Below are positions 33,221 through 41,256 of a stretch of DNA of 64,000 nt, piece after piece; the stretch's first letter is position 1; every line of letters starts with the position of its first letter. The DNA is from Marinobacter salinus. GTDB taxonomy: Bacteria; Pseudomonadota; Gammaproteobacteria; Pseudomonadales; Oleiphilaceae. Both the position numbers and the translations under genes were made by a program. Below the pieces are notes generated by a model. It did not search any database. It saw only the letters and a list, made by a program, of their open reading frames with translations, and was not told the DNA's origin. The stretch spans positions 124,001 to 188,000 of the forward strand of contig NZ_CP017715.1 of assembly GCF_001854125.1 (NCBI RefSeq), read 5' to 3'.

Positions 33221-34140
33221 CTAGTGTGTTCCGCGGGCCGCCGTGTGCTTGCGGAATTGCTGGGCGGTCATCCCGGTATGCTTCTTGAAGAAACGTGAGA
33301 AGTAAGCAGGATCGGAGAAGCCCAGCTGGTAGCAAATCTCGTTACTGGAAAGATTGCTGAAAATCAGCATGCGCTTGCTTTCCTGAATCACCCGGTCGTG
33401 GATCAGCCGTTTGGGGGCCTGTTGGCAATTCGTTGACATGTCTGGTTCAAACGACTTTCTGAAATCGCCATTTCCGTGGTGTAGCGAGGCAGATGCCACT
33501 GCTCCTGATAGTGTTCCTCGATCATATCGGTGAAACGACGGAACAGCCGCAGATCCTCATTGTTTACGGTTCTGCTGGCGGATCGTTTGAAAGAAAGCCG
33601 GGCCATGCGGATCAGTAACAGCCGGACCAGACTCTTAGTTGCCAGCTCCTTCGCCATTTCATCCGAAGACCATTCCAGCTGGATATCTTCCAGTATGCGC
33701 GCCAGCAGTGTCCATTGGGTTCTCTGTCCCCTGGGTAGCCGGTCCCGCTCCAGACAGATGCCTTCGGTGAGGCTGGTGTCGATTTCGCGACCGACGTTGT
33801 CCTGCATGAGTTGCCATACCACGGACTGATGAATCGTCAGCACGTGCCCGCGGGCACTGGGATCGGTGCGGAAGGAGTGGGGAATAGACGCCGGCGTATA
33901 GAAACAGCTGGGTCCGTTTACTTCGTAGACCTTGTCATCGATATGAAAATCGATTGCGCCATGATCGATATAGTGAATCTGGACATACTGGGCATGGCGG
34001 TGTACCGGCATGTCGCGGCCATAGAATGCAGCCAGGTTTTCCAGCACATCATAGTGTATGGGCGCATCCAGATAGCGCCTGTCGTAATCCTGACCCAGGA
34101 TGATGTTGGGAATCCATTCGGTGTGATCGGCTTCGCTCAT
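33221..34140 (-). pseudogene. hpaA: hpaA, AraC-family activator, broken by a frameshift
   Basis: The first part (start ATG 34140, MSEADHTEWIPNIILGQDYD) is a cupin-type sensor followed by the first AraC helix-turn-helix (ISESRLNQTCQRIANRPP). The frame then ends in NG-stop at about 33403. The second half (PKRLIHDRVIQESKRMLIFS to FFKKHTGMTAQQFRKHT) continues in another frame. One extra C in the CCCCC run at about 33413-33417 would restore a 306-residue HpaA, similar in length to E. coli HpaA (about 296). HpaA normally activates the hydroxylase genes. It may be inactivated or a sequencing error in the homopolymer. Confidence 0.85.
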
Positions 34141-34222
34141 GGCGCGAATATAGCAGAAGTTGGAAAGGACCGGGGCCCGCGCAGCGAGGCGGGGCCCGGT
34201 TGGTTTAGCCTGGAGCGCGCAA

Positions 34223-35758
34223 TCAGCCTTTACCAAGCTGCGGTACCCGGTGGGTCCCGTGCGCGATGCAGACGTTCTTGGTTTCCATATAGAAGTCAAA
34301 GCTCCAGTCGCCGCCGTCACGGCCGATACCTGACATCTTGATGCCCCCGAACGGGGACGGCAGGTTACGGTTGTTTTCCGAGTTCACCCACAGCATGCCG
34401 GCTTCGACGTGCCTGGCCATGCGCATGGCACGGCCGGTGTTCTCCGTCCAGATATAGCCGGACAGGCCGTATTCCGTATCGTTGGCAATCGCGATGGCTT
34501 CCTCTTCGGTATCGAAGGTGATTGCGGTCAGTACCGGGCCGAAGATTTCTTCCTGTGCGATGCGCATCCTGCTGCTGGCTTCGGTGAACAGGGTCGGCTC
34601 CAGGTAGTTGCCGGCCGGGTCCAGGTCGCCGCTTGCCTCGGTAATGCGCTTGCCGCCTACGGCGATGTTGGCGCCGTCCTCTTTGGCAATGTCGAAGTAG
34701 CTCGAAACCTTGTCGTAATGCTCGGTGTGGACCAGCGGACCGACTTCGGTATTCGGATCCAGCGGGTGACCGACTTTCAGATTGCGAACTCTCTGTTCCA
34801 GTGCGGCGAGGAACTTGTCGCGAATGCCGCTCTGGATCAGTAGACGGCTCGAGGAGGTACAGCGCTGGCCATTGAGGCTGTAGATCATGAACACGACGGC
34901 ATCCAGTGCCCGCTCGAAGTCGGCGTCGTCAAACACGATGACCGGGTTCTTCCCGCCCAGTTCGAAATGCATGCGTTTCAGGCTGTCAGCACCCTGGCGC
35001 ATGACGTGGGAGCCTGTGGCGGATTCCCCTACCAGGGCCACGGCCTTGATTGCCGGGTGTTCGGTCATTCGCTTGCCAACGCTCTCGCCGAAGCCGTTGA
35101 CCATGTTCCAGACTCCCTTCGGCAGAACTTCATCGGCGATCTCTGCCAGGATGTAGGCACTCAGGGGCGTCAACTCAGCCGGCTTGTGGACAACGGTACA
35201 GCCTGCCGCCAGGGCAGGCGCGATTTTCCAGGTAGACAGCATGAACGGTGTGTTCCAGGGCGTGATGATGCCCACCGGGCCAATCGCGTTGCGTACGGTA
35301 AAGTTAGTGTGTTCCTGCTGCTGGAGGGCGAGGCCGTCCTGGGCTTCCGGCGCCTTGTCAGCGAAGAATCGGAAGTTGGCAGCACCGCGTTCGGCTGCCT
35401 TTTTCATGAAACGGATCGCCTGGCCGCAGTCCATGGATTCGACCAGGGCGATTTCGTCGGCACGCTCTACAAGTCGGTCGGCGAATTTGTTCAGCAGCCG
35501 CTTGCGTTCGGCGCCCGGTGTGGCAGCCCAGGCTTCAAACGCATCCTCGGCAGCCTTGCAGGCGGCATTCATGTCGTCGGTTGAGCCGGCCATGATCTTG
35601 CCGATGGGGCTGTTGTCGGTCGGCGTGATGTTATCGTACTCGCTGCCGCCATTGCCCAGAGTGAACTCACCGTTGATATAGTGACCGGTAGTGTTGTTCC
35701 TGAAGCGCTCCAGGTAGCGCTGGGCACGTTCCAGGTTGGTCGCTTGCGTATCGCTCAT
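34223..35758 (-). CDS. hpaE: 5-carboxymethyl-2-hydroxymuconate semialdehyde dehydrogenase
   Basis: A 511-residue aldehyde dehydrogenase. The general-base Glu lies in FELGGKNPVI and the nucleophile Cys in NGQRCTSSSRL; the NAD-binding segment includes ITPWNTPFMLSTWKIAPALA. Its place between hpaG2 and hpaA and its length fit HpaE, which oxidises the ring-cleavage semialdehyde to 5-carboxymethyl-2-hydroxymuconate with NAD+. It begins 18 nt after hpaG2 with a good ribosome-binding site (AGGAGAACC). Confidence 0.93.
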   Translation of the reverse strand: MSDTQATNLERAQRYLERFRNNTTGHYINGEFTLGNGGSEYDNITPTDNSPIGKIMAGSTDDMNAACKAAEDAFEAWAATPGAERKRLLNKFADRLVERADEIALVESMDCGQAIRFMKKAAERGAANFRFFADKAPEAQDGLALQQQEHTNFTVRNAIGPVGIITPWNTPFMLSTWKIAPALAAGCTVVHKPAELTPLSAYILAEIADEVLPKGVWNMVNGFGESVGKRMTEHPAIKAVALVGESATGSHVMRQGADSLKRMHFELGGKNPVIVFDDADFERALDAVVFMIYSLNGQRCTSSSRLLIQSGIRDKFLAALEQRVRNLKVGHPLDPNTEVGPLVHTEHYDKVSSYFDIAKEDGANIAVGGKRITEASGDLDPAGNYLEPTLFTEASSRMRIAQEEIFGPVLTAITFDTEEEAIAIANDTEYGLSGYIWTENTGRAMRMARHVEAGMLWVNSENNRNLPSPFGGIKMSGIGRDGGDWSFDFYMETKNVCIAHGTHRVPQLGKG

Positions 35759-35776
35759 AATGGTTCTCCTGAAGGC

Positions 35777-36559
35777 TCAGTATTTGTCGCCGTAGTACTC
35801 TTTCTCGGAGACGATGCGTGTCTCGAGCGAGCAGATATTTTCGATGGTGCAGACCACGGTGTCTCCGGGCTGCATGTCGACCATACCGTGCGGGGTGCCG
35901 GTGGCGATCATGTCACCCGGGTTCAGGGTCATGATCTTGCTCAGGTACTCCACCAGGAAGGGAATGTCGAAGATCATGTCCCTCGTTGAGCCGTCCTGAG
36001 TGATCTTGCCGTTGACTTCGGTAGTCAGGCGCAGGTTGTTGACGTCTGCGACGTCATCGCGGTCGACAATCCACGGCCCCATCGGTAACAGGGAGTCCCG
36101 GCTCTTTACCCGCAGGTTCGGGCGGTAGTAGTTCTCCAGATAGTCTCGGATTGCGAAGTCGTTGCACACGGTATAGCCAGCTACATAGTCCATCGCATCT
36201 TCACGCTTGATGTTCTTGCCTCTTTTGCCGATCACCGCCACCAGCTCACATTCGTAATGCTGGAACTCGATGTTGTCGGGACGGTAGCTGACCTGTTTGT
36301 GCCCGGTCAGGGTATTGGCGTGCTTGATGAATACCAGTGGTTCCTTGGGCGGCTCGAACGCCAGCTCGGTGGCGTGATCGGCATAGTTCAGGCCCAGTGC
36401 GAAAATGGTGCCCGGTTGCTTGACCGGCGGCAGCCAGGTGATATCACCCGAATCCAGTGCTACGTCCAGCACCTCGCCGCCACTGGTCGTGATGCGATCG
36501 TTGGTATCGATGTCGATATCCAGCTCGCGGCCGTCAAAAATGATGCGTGCGTGTCTCAT
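35777..36559 (-). CDS. hpaG2: HpaG C-terminal-type subunit (COHED decarboxylase/isomerase)
   Basis: A 260-residue fumarylacetoacetate-hydrolase-fold protein equivalent to the second half of E. coli HpaG (GTIFALGLNYADHATELAFE; DYVAGYTVCNDFAIRDYLEN; YYRPNLRVKSRDSLLPMG). The metal-binding acids are present in HYECELVAVIGK. With the hpaG1 product it should decarboxylate 5-oxopent-3-ene-1,2,5-tricarboxylate and isomerise the product. The split into two genes is as in Pseudomonas rather than the fused enterobacterial form. It starts 3 nt after the hpaG1 stop. Confidence 0.9.
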   Translation of the reverse strand: MRHARIIFDGRELDIDIDTNDRITTSGGEVLDVALDSGDITWLPPVKQPGTIFALGLNYADHATELAFEPPKEPLVFIKHANTLTGHKQVSYRPDNIEFQHYECELVAVIGKRGKNIKREDAMDYVAGYTVCNDFAIRDYLENYYRPNLRVKSRDSLLPMGPWIVDRDDVADVNNLRLTTEVNGKITQDGSTRDMIFDIPFLVEYLSKIMTLNPGDMIATGTPHGMVDMQPGDTVVCTIENICSLETRIVSEKEYYGDKY

Positions 36560-36562
36560 GGC

Positions 36563-37231
36563 TCAGGCACCTCCCAGTGTATTGGTCAGGGTGCCGACAC
36601 CCTCGATGGTTGCTTCTACCTTGTCTCCCCTGGCGACCGGAACGCGTTCACCGGCAAAGCCGACGGCGATGACCTCTCCCGGTTGCAGGGTCATAATCCA
36701 GGATATTTTGCTGATCAGCTCGGCAACGCTGCGTTGCATATTCGCCAACGGAAACACGCTCTTCTGTTCGCCATTGACGAGAACATTGACCGTGAGGGCA
36801 TCCGGATTGTCGATAGTGTCGGCCGGGACAATTTCCGGGCCGACCGGCGCGGAAGTGTCCAGGCATTTGCCCTTGATATCGGGCCGGAAGTAGTTTTCTT
36901 CCGGCAGCGAAAAATCGCTGACGATGGTGTAGCCACGGACATAATCCAGTGCTTCAGCCTGACTGACGCGGCAGGTTTCCCGGCCAATGACCACGCCCAG
37001 GCTGGCGCCAACGGCCATGGCTTGAACATCGTTGCCGGCGAAATCTTTCGCCCATTCCACCTCCGCACCATCAACATTCCAGGTATTGCGGGGCTTGTAA
37101 TACAGCACCGGCTGGGTCGGCGGTTTTTTGTAGGGCGCTTCGTTGAAGGTGCCCTCCAGAGCCACCAGCTGCGACTTGTCATTCAGTGCGACGCAGACCA
37201 GCTTGCTGTTAACCAGGGTGTTTGCTGTCAT
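36563..37231 (-). CDS. hpaG1: HpaG N-terminal-type subunit (COHED isomerase/decarboxylase)
   Basis: A 222-residue protein equivalent to the first half of E. coli HpaG (FNEAPYKKPPTQPVLYYKPR; ALDYVRGYTIVSDFSLPEEN; YFRPDIKGKCLDTSAPVG). As in E. coli's N-terminal half, the metal-binding ExE segment is replaced (GASLGVVIGR), so it probably pairs with HpaG2 for activity. ATG 37231 gives MTANTLVNSKLVCVALN; upstream alternatives lack support. It lies 32 nt after hpaI. Confidence 0.88.
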   Translation of the reverse strand: MTANTLVNSKLVCVALNDKSQLVALEGTFNEAPYKKPPTQPVLYYKPRNTWNVDGAEVEWAKDFAGNDVQAMAVGASLGVVIGRETCRVSQAEALDYVRGYTIVSDFSLPEENYFRPDIKGKCLDTSAPVGPEIVPADTIDNPDALTVNVLVNGEQKSVFPLANMQRSVAELISKISWIMTLQPGEVIAVGFAGERVPVARGDKVEATIEGVGTLTNTLGGA

Positions 37232-37263
37232 GAGTAACCTTTTCCTGTTGCGGCCGTCGTTGA

Positions 37264-38070
37264 TCAATAGCCGGCCTGAGGTTTGTCGTCTTTAACTGGA
37301 GCGCCCTGTTTGAAACGCTGCGCCAGCTTGCGGGTTTCTGTGGCCAGAATCATGGTGTCGACGCCAACGCCAACGAAGTTGGCGCCTTGTTGGATGTAGC
37401 TTTCCGCCAGGGATGGGTCGAGACAGAGCAAGCCCGCGTATTTGCCGGCAGAACGTATCCTGTTGAGACCCTCGTCGATGACCTCAATGACCGCCGGATT
37501 GCCTGCGTCGCCGATATAACCCATGGATGCGGAAAGATCGGACGGCCCGATGAAAACCCCGTCCACGCCCTCAACTGCCAGGATCTCATCGAGGTTGTCC
37601 ATGGCGCTGGCGGTTTCCACCTGGACAATCAGGCAGATCTCGTCATTGGCCTTCTTCATGTAGCCTGGTACCTGATTCCAGCGGGCCGCGCGAGCGAGCG
37701 ACGTGCCGAGGCCGCGAATGCCGTCCGGTGGGTAGCGAACCGCCTGCACCAGCCGTTTCGCCTGTTCTGCGTCCTCTACCATGGGGACCAGCAGCGTCTG
37801 TACACCGATATCCAGCAGCTGTTTGATGAGTGCCGTATTGCCCTCGACACAACGCACGATCGGGGCGACATCGTAGGGAGCCATTGCCTGCAGGTGAGAC
37901 AGGATTGTGCGCAGGTCGAACGGGGCATGTTCGCCGTCGATGAGTAGCCAATCGAAGCCGGCTACCGCGGCAATTTCGGCGGCGCTGTTGTCCGGCAGGC
38001 CCAGCCAGAGCCCATATTGGGTTTCACCCGTGGCCAGCCCCTGTTTGAAACGGTTCTTGGGCAGTTCCAT
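37264..38070 (-). CDS. hpaI: 4-hydroxy-2-oxoheptane-1,7-dioate aldolase
   Basis: A 268-residue class II metal-dependent aldolase of the HpcH/HpaI family. QYGLWLGLPDNSAAEIAAVA, FDWLLIDGEHAPFDLRTIL and VEGVDGVFIGPSDLSASMGY match E. coli HpaI throughout, including the metal ligands around QVET and GPSDLS. It splits 4-hydroxy-2-oxoheptanedioate into pyruvate and succinic semialdehyde, the last step encoded here; no succinate semialdehyde dehydrogenase gene is present in the window. Confidence 0.94.
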   Translation of the reverse strand: MELPKNRFKQGLATGETQYGLWLGLPDNSAAEIAAVAGFDWLLIDGEHAPFDLRTILSHLQAMAPYDVAPIVRCVEGNTALIKQLLDIGVQTLLVPMVEDAEQAKRLVQAVRYPPDGIRGLGTSLARAARWNQVPGYMKKANDEICLIVQVETASAMDNLDEILAVEGVDGVFIGPSDLSASMGYIGDAGNPAVIEVIDEGLNRIRSAGKYAGLLCLDPSLAESYIQQGANFVGVGVDTMILATETRKLAQRFKQGAPVKDDKPQAGY

Positions 38071-38094
38071 GCTCGTGTCCTCGATGCGGTCTGT

Positions 38095-38898
38095 TTATTC
38101 GAAGTTCAGGGTCACGCCACCCAGAGAACCGAAATCGGCATGTACGGTATCGCCGGCCTTGACCGGGACCGGCCGGGTGAAGGAGCCGGACAGAATAACC
38201 TGACCCGGTTCGAGGCCCACGCCGTGCGGTGCAAAGCGCTTGCAGACCCATGTGATTCCCTTGAGCGGATTGCCCAGAACGCCGCCAGCGAGCCCGGTCT
38301 CTTCGATCTGGCCGTTCAGGTAAAGCATGCAGCCGGCCCAGCGCAGGTCGATGTCCATTGGTTTGATGGGGCGGCCTCCCATGACGATGCCGGCATTGGC
38401 GGCATTGTCGGAGATGGTGTCATAGACTTTGCGTGTGTAGCCGGTTTCGGGATCGGTGCGAAGGCAGCGGGCCGCAATCAGTTCGAGCGACGGGATGATG
38501 TAGTCAGTTGCGTTGATAACATCGAAAATGGTGATGTTGTCGCCGAACAGGGGCTTTTTCAGCACGAAGGCCAGCTCGACCTCTATGCGAGGGTCGAGGA
38601 AGTCCGATGCCTTGATGGTGGCACCATCCTCGAGCAGCATGTCATCAAGCAGAACCCCATAGTCCGGTTCATCGATATTCGAGGACATCTGCATAGCGCG
38701 GGAGGTCAGGCCAATCTTGTAGCCGATCACCTCACGGCCTTCGGCCACCTTGCGATCCACCCAGGCCTTCTGGATGGCATAGGCCTCCTCCATAGTCATG
38801 TCCGGATACTCGAGCGTCAGGGCCGGGATCTGTTTGCGGCTGGTCTCAGCTTGGTATAGGCGGTCGGCAGCCGTTTCGATCTGATCTTTCGTCAACAT
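38095..38898 (-). CDS. hpaH: 2-oxo-hept-3-ene-1,7-dioate hydratase
   Basis: A 267-residue protein, the same length as E. coli HpaH (MTMEEAYAIQKAWVDRKVAE; VIGYKIGLTSRAMQMSSNID; RIEVELAFVLKKPLFGDN). It adds water to 2-oxohept-3-enedioate in a metal-dependent reaction. It is the first gene of the leftward hpa transcript; the 307-nt divergent region to hpaF holds two candidate HpaR operators. ATG 38898 gives the canonical start MLTKDQIETAADRLY. Confidence 0.93.
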   Translation of the reverse strand: MLTKDQIETAADRLYQAETSRKQIPALTLEYPDMTMEEAYAIQKAWVDRKVAEGREVIGYKIGLTSRAMQMSSNIDEPDYGVLLDDMLLEDGATIKASDFLDPRIEVELAFVLKKPLFGDNITIFDVINATDYIIPSLELIAARCLRTDPETGYTRKVYDTISDNAANAGIVMGGRPIKPMDIDLRWAGCMLYLNGQIEETGLAGGVLGNPLKGITWVCKRFAPHGVGLEPGQVILSGSFTRPVPVKAGDTVHADFGSLGGVTLNFE

Positions 38899-39014
38899 GC
38901 TTGCAATGCACCTTTTTTTGTCGGGTGGATGACCGGTGGTGGTCTGTCTCGGGCTGAAGTCGCTCAAGTCCTGAGTCCGGAACGAGCGCTGGGCCCAGCA
39001 ATAATTATGATATT

Positions 39015-39034
39015 TTAGTTAACATATTAACTAA
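39015..39034. promoter_or_regulatory. candidate HpaR operator, hpaH promoter
   Basis: TTAGTTAACATATTAACTAA is an almost perfect 20-bp palindrome (only the central positions break symmetry), 117 nt before hpaH. It is the best copy of a motif repeated in four promoter regions of the island. Confidence 0.7.
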
Positions 39035-39105
39035 GTCAAGAGTCCGATAGAGGCTGCTGAATGCTCATTTCCCAGATGGATTTCATTTTCGGGAGCGAGT
39101 TGACA

Positions 39106-39125
39106 AAACTTAATATGTTAATTAG
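39106..39125. promoter_or_regulatory. candidate HpaR operator, hpaF-TRAP promoter
   Basis: AAACTTAATATGTTAATTAG shares the 12-nt core TTAATATGTTAA with the reverse complement of the hpaH-promoter palindrome (15 of 20 positions in all). It lies 81 nt before hpaF. Confidence 0.6.
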
Positions 39126-39205
39126 ATTCTGGATAATCCCGGTTTCGAAAACGTTGCCGGGGGCATCCAATAACAACGATGAACCTATTATCCGGGACTC
39201 ATCCT

Positions 39206-39592
39206 ATGCCTCATTTCATCGTCGAGTATTCAGGTAACCTCCACGACCGTCTGGAGTTCCAGTCTCTGTTCTCACGTTTACACGAATACGTTGTCTCTAC
39301 CGGGGCTTTCCCAATTGGTGGTGTTCGTAGTCGGGCTATTCGTTGTGACGACTTCCGGGTCGCGGATGGCAGGGAAGACTTCTCCTTCCTGAACCTGACC
39401 CTGAAGATTGGCCATGGCCGGGACATGGATCTGAAAAAGGAAGTCGCCGAGCGGGTGTTTGACATTCTGTGCGACTGGATGAAGCCGGTCACCGATACCA
39501 GCTATTGCCAGATCTCATTCGAGATGACGGAGCTGGATCCCGTTCTCAAATTCAACAGGAACAACATTCATCCACTTTTCGCGGATACCTGA
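39206..39592 (+). CDS. hpaF: 5-carboxymethyl-2-hydroxymuconate isomerase
   Basis: A 128-residue protein close in size to E. coli HpaF (126). After Met removal Pro1 (MPHFIVEYSGNL) is the catalytic base of this tautomerase-superfamily enzyme. Other conserved stretches are PIGGVRSRAIRCDDFRVADG and FLNLTLKIGHGRD. It converts the muconate product of HpaE into the oxo form used by HpaG. It is read divergently from the rest of the pathway and leads the TRAP transporter operon, 83 nt away. Confidence 0.92.
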   Translation: MPHFIVEYSGNLHDRLEFQSLFSRLHEYVVSTGAFPIGGVRSRAIRCDDFRVADGREDFSFLNLTLKIGHGRDMDLKKEVAERVFDILCDWMKPVTDTSYCQISFEMTELDPVLKFNRNNIHPLFADT

Positions 39593-39675
39593 AGGGAGTC
39601 TGAAGCGTTCATTGGGACTTCCCGGGCCGCGGCAATGCAAGCGATAACTACAAAATAATCAGGAGATAGGCCGTT

Positions 39676-40713
39676 ATGACAACAACAAAGATCTTTACCA
39701 AAGCCGCCATACTTTCATTGGGGCTGGCGATTTCCGGCAGCGCTCTTGCCGCCACGACGTTGCACGTGGGCACCTGGCTGCCGCCGACCAACCCGCAGAA
39801 CGCAGTGGTCTGGCCGACATGGGCCAAATGGGTCGAAGAGGCAACCGAAGGACGGGTTAAGGTTGAAATCGAAAATGATCTGGGCCACCCGAAAACCATG
39901 TTCCAGCTGGTAGAGGACGGTGTCGTCAACGCCGGATTCAGTTACCACGGTTACGTTCCGGGCCGTTTCCAGTTGCCCCAGATGGTGGAATTGCCGGGTC
40001 TGGGAGTAGGCGCCGAGGCGGCTTCCGTTGCACTCTGGCGGGTGTATAACAAGTACTTCATGGACTCCGGTGAGTTTGAAGGTTTGACCCTCATAGGCAC
40101 GTTTACCCATGGTCCGGGCTATATCCATTCCATTGAGCCGATCACCTCCTTCGATCAGATAAAGGACAAGAAGATTCGTATTGGTGGTGGCGTCCAGACC
40201 GAGCTTGGCAAGCGGATGGACGTGACTCCGGTTTCGGCACCCGCCCCAAAAGTCTATCAAATGATGCAGCAGGGGGTGATTGATGGCGCCTTCCTCCCCA
40301 TGGGTGAGCAGAAGACCCTGCGTCTCAAGGAAGTGGCGCCCAACGTCACCATGCTCCCTGGAGGCATGTACCTCGGCAGCTTTTCCATGTTCATCGATCC
40401 ATACTTCCTGGAAAAGCTGGACCCCAAGGATCGCGAGGCGATCATGAGCGTATCGGGCGAAAAACTCTCCGCCCTGGCCGGACGCGCCTGGGATGGTATT
40501 GATGACGAGGGCCTGAAGGCCGCGCAGGAAGCCGGCGTGAACATCATCCAGGTCAAGGAAGGTGATCAGATGGCGCAGGACTTCCAGAAGCTGATTCAGG
40601 GCATGGACGAACAGTGGATCCAGAACGTGTCTGATCGTGCCCCGAATGCCCGACAGGCGCTCAAGGAGCTGCGGACCGTTGCCCGAGAGTATGAGCGTGA
40701 ACACCAGGAGTAA
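39676..40713 (+). CDS. TRAP transporter substrate-binding protein (DctP type)
   Basis: A 345-residue periplasmic solute receptor with a signal peptide ending in GSALA. LEKLDPKDREAIMSVSGEKL and IKDKKIRIGGGVQTEL are typical of the DctP family, including the Arg region that binds a carboxylate. By its place after hpaF and under a candidate HpaR box, the ligand is likely a hydroxyphenylacetate or related aromatic acid (inferred). It is 4 nt from the dctQ-type gene. Confidence 0.9.
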   Translation: MTTTKIFTKAAILSLGLAISGSALAATTLHVGTWLPPTNPQNAVVWPTWAKWVEEATEGRVKVEIENDLGHPKTMFQLVEDGVVNAGFSYHGYVPGRFQLPQMVELPGLGVGAEAASVALWRVYNKYFMDSGEFEGLTLIGTFTHGPGYIHSIEPITSFDQIKDKKIRIGGGVQTELGKRMDVTPVSAPAPKVYQMMQQGVIDGAFLPMGEQKTLRLKEVAPNVTMLPGGMYLGSFSMFIDPYFLEKLDPKDREAIMSVSGEKLSALAGRAWDGIDDEGLKAAQEAGVNIIQVKEGDQMAQDFQKLIQGMDEQWIQNVSDRAPNARQALKELRTVAREYEREHQE

Positions 40714-40717
40714 CCGC

Positions 40718-41233
40718 ATGTCTCTCGCTACATGGGTTAACAGGCATTATAGCGAGAAGGGGCCAGCCAAGTGGCTGGTCTTCCTTCTGGAGGTTGTGGC
40801 AGCGTCAGTTCTCTTCCTGCTTATGTTGACTACCTGCGTGGACGTGGCCGGACGCTACCTCTTCAACAGTCCCGTTCCCGGGGCCACTGAGCTCACCCGG
40901 CTCGGCCTTGCCCTCATGGTATTCGCGGCGATGCCGGTTATCACTTATCGGGGTGGGCATATTGTGGTGGATCTGCTGGACAATGTGCTTGGGGAAAAGG
41001 TGTTGAAGGTTCTTGGGCTGCTTTCCGCCCTTGTTATCTCCTCTTCGATGTACTTCCTTGCGGTACGGATCTTTGAGCTCGGCGAGAGGTCGATCCGGCG
41101 TGGTGTTGTGACGGAATTTCTCGGCCTTCCCAGTGGTTATATCACTGAGTACATCGCCATTATGAGCTGGCTGACCGCCGCGTGCATGATAACGCTCGGC
41201 GTTTATCGCGTCTTGTTCACTCCTGACAAATAA
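40718..41233 (+). CDS. TRAP transporter small permease (DctQ type)
   Basis: A 171-residue four-helix membrane protein with the DctQ signature of a charged residue followed by GRYLFNSPVPGATELTRLGL. It forms the small subunit that joins the DctM-type permease. The start ATG 40718 is 4 nt after the receptor gene. Confidence 0.9.
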   Translation: MSLATWVNRHYSEKGPAKWLVFLLEVVAASVLFLLMLTTCVDVAGRYLFNSPVPGATELTRLGLALMVFAAMPVITYRGGHIVVDLLDNVLGEKVLKVLGLLSALVISSSMYFLAVRIFELGERSIRRGVVTEFLGLPSGYITEYIAIMSWLTAACMITLGVYRVLFTPDK

Positions 41234-41256
41234 ACCAATCAGTTACGGAAAATTCT

